DNA of 64,000 bases, taken from the NCBI GenBank assembly GCA_947472765.1, contig CANJCM010000008.1:31156-95155 (forward strand), read 5' to 3'. Position numbers and translations under genes: made by a program. The first letter of the stretch is position 1; each line of letters opens with the position of its first letter. Origin of the DNA: Opitutia bacterium (GTDB lineage Bacteria > Verrucomicrobiota > Verrucomicrobiia > Opitutales > Opitutaceae). This document shows positions 62,762 to 64,000 of this stretch, in pieces. Under the pieces are notes generated by a model, which had not been told where the DNA came from, did not search any database, and saw only the letters and a program-made list of their open reading frames with translations.

Positions 62762-64000
62762 ATGAATTACGAAGCCGTCATCGGTCTCGAGGTCCACGTC
62801 CAGATTAAGACCCGGTCCAAGGTGTTTACGCGCGTCGCCACGGGCTACGGGCAGGAGCCGAATACGTTGACCGACCCCGTGGTGCTCGGACTGCCCGGGG
62901 CGCTCCCCGTGCTGAACAAGGCGGCCCTCGACGCCATCATCAAAGCGGGGCTGCTGCTCGGATGCGAGATTGCCCCGGTCTGCAAGTGGGACAGGAAAAA
63001 TTACTTTTATCCGGATTCCCCAAAAAATTATCAGATTTCCCAATACGATCAGCCGATCTGCCTGGGCGGATCCGTCGAGATCGAAATGCCCGGATCGGCG
63101 CGGAACGTAATGGGCGAGCACCGGGTGGTGGAGCTTACCCGCATTCATTTGGAGGAGGATGTCGGCAAGCTTAACCACGGGGCGACCGACTCTCTCATCG
63201 ACTTCAACCGGGCGGGCACCCCTTTGATGGAAATCGTCTCCGAGCCGGTGATGTACTCAGCGGACGAAGCCTACGCGTACCTGACTTCGCTCCGCGCAAC
63301 GATGATTTATGGCGGGATTTCCGACTGCGACATGGAAAAAGGGCAGCTTCGCTGTGATGCGAACATCTCCATTCGTCCTGTTGGTGAAACGAAGCTGGGG
63401 GTGAAGGTGGAACTCAAGAACCTGAACTCGATTTCCTACGTGCGTGACGGCATCGCCCACGAGATCAAGCGCCAGATCGCGGTGCTCGAACGAGGAGGGG
63501 CGATTGTACAGGAAACGCGCGACTACGACGGACTGGCTGGCACTTCGCAGTCGCTTCGCTCGAAGGAGATGGCGCATGACTATCGCTATTTTCCGGACCC
63601 GGATCTCATGCCGGTGAAGGTGGATGAACCGTGGAAAGAGCGACTGCGCGCCGAGTGCCCGGAGCTACCCTTCGCCAAACAGCGCCGCTTCCTCGAGCAA
63701 TACCAAGTGCCGTACACCATGACGTCGGTCTTGATCTGGGATCGGAAACTGGCCGATTACTTTGAGGAGACGGCAAAGCTTTGCGGCAAGCCGCATGCTG
63801 CGGGAAATTGGATCATCAATGATCTGCTTAGGGAACTTGGCGCCTCGGGGAAAAACCTGGCCGAATGCAAGGTCCGGCCGCAGCACGTCGCAGCGCTAAT
63901 CGAGCTGGTGGAATCCGGGGCTGTCCTCGCCAATTCCGCGAAGGAAATATTTGTCGCGATGTTTGCGACTGGCGGGATGCCAGCACAAATCGCCGACCAG
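62762..64000 (+). CDS. gatB: Asp-tRNA(Asn)/Glu-tRNA(Gln) amidotransferase subunit B (partial, runs off right edge)
   Basis: Not in ORF track because truncated. ATG at 62762 gives MNYEAVIGLEVHVQIKTRSKVFTRV...DRKNYFYPDSPKNYQISQYDQPI... Confidence 0.96.
   Translation, partial: MNYEAVIGLEVHVQIKTRSKVFTRVATGYGQEPNTLTDPVVLGLPGALPVLNKAALDAIIKAGLLLGCEIAPVCKWDRKNYFYPDSPKNYQISQYDQPICLGGSVEIEMPGSARNVMGEHRVVELTRIHLEEDVGKLNHGATDSLIDFNRAGTPLMEIVSEPVMYSADEAYAYLTSLRATMIYGGISDCDMEKGQLRCDANISIRPVGETKLGVKVELKNLNSISYVRDGIAHEIKRQIAVLERGGAIVQETRDYDGLAGTSQSLRSKEMAHDYRYFPDPDLMPVKVDEPWKERLRAECPELPFAKQRRFLEQYQVPYTMTSVLIWDRKLADYFEETAKLCGKPHAAGNWIINDLLRELGASGKNLAECKVRPQHVAALIELVESGAVLANSAKEIFVAMFATGGMPAQIADQ

Overview
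This 64 kb window is GC-rich bacterial chromosome. Its gene content suggests a verrucomicrobial, probably Opitutaceae-like, organism: DUF1592/DUF1552 cytochrome-type proteins, a PVC-type CxxCH dehydrogenase, an expanded-family TonB receptor and TAT-exported sugar-phosphate isomerase-like proteins. Taxonomy is inferred from protein features only. About 1-33 kb is an accessory, catabolism-flavoured region with several dispersed non-coding repeat families. About 34-42 kb holds three amtB and three P-II (glnK) genes in alternating array. About 42-54 kb is housekeeping (lpxD, prs, HtrA protease, pyrE, pheST, rplT, rpmI, gamma-glutamyltransferase). About 54.8-64 kb has four tRNAs, an ExbB-ExbD-ExbD-TonB-TPR operon with two uncharacterised coiled-coil membrane proteins, and gatCAB. 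I found no CRISPR array, rRNA, phage or transposase gene. The most interesting signals are (1) the triplicated amtB/glnK array, with a sigma54-like GG-N10-GC element before each amtB and an extended periplasmic N-terminus on each AmtB; (2) the energised ExbBD/TonB operon ending in two paralogous single-TM coiled-coil proteins; (3) a MITE-like family with ~45-50 bp terminal inverted repeats; (4) an XRE-HTH/metallo-beta-lactamase fusion with an altered metal motif; (5) a trhO gene whose C-terminus appears to be encoded by an intergenic repeat. All calls come from reading the sequence; no database search was run.
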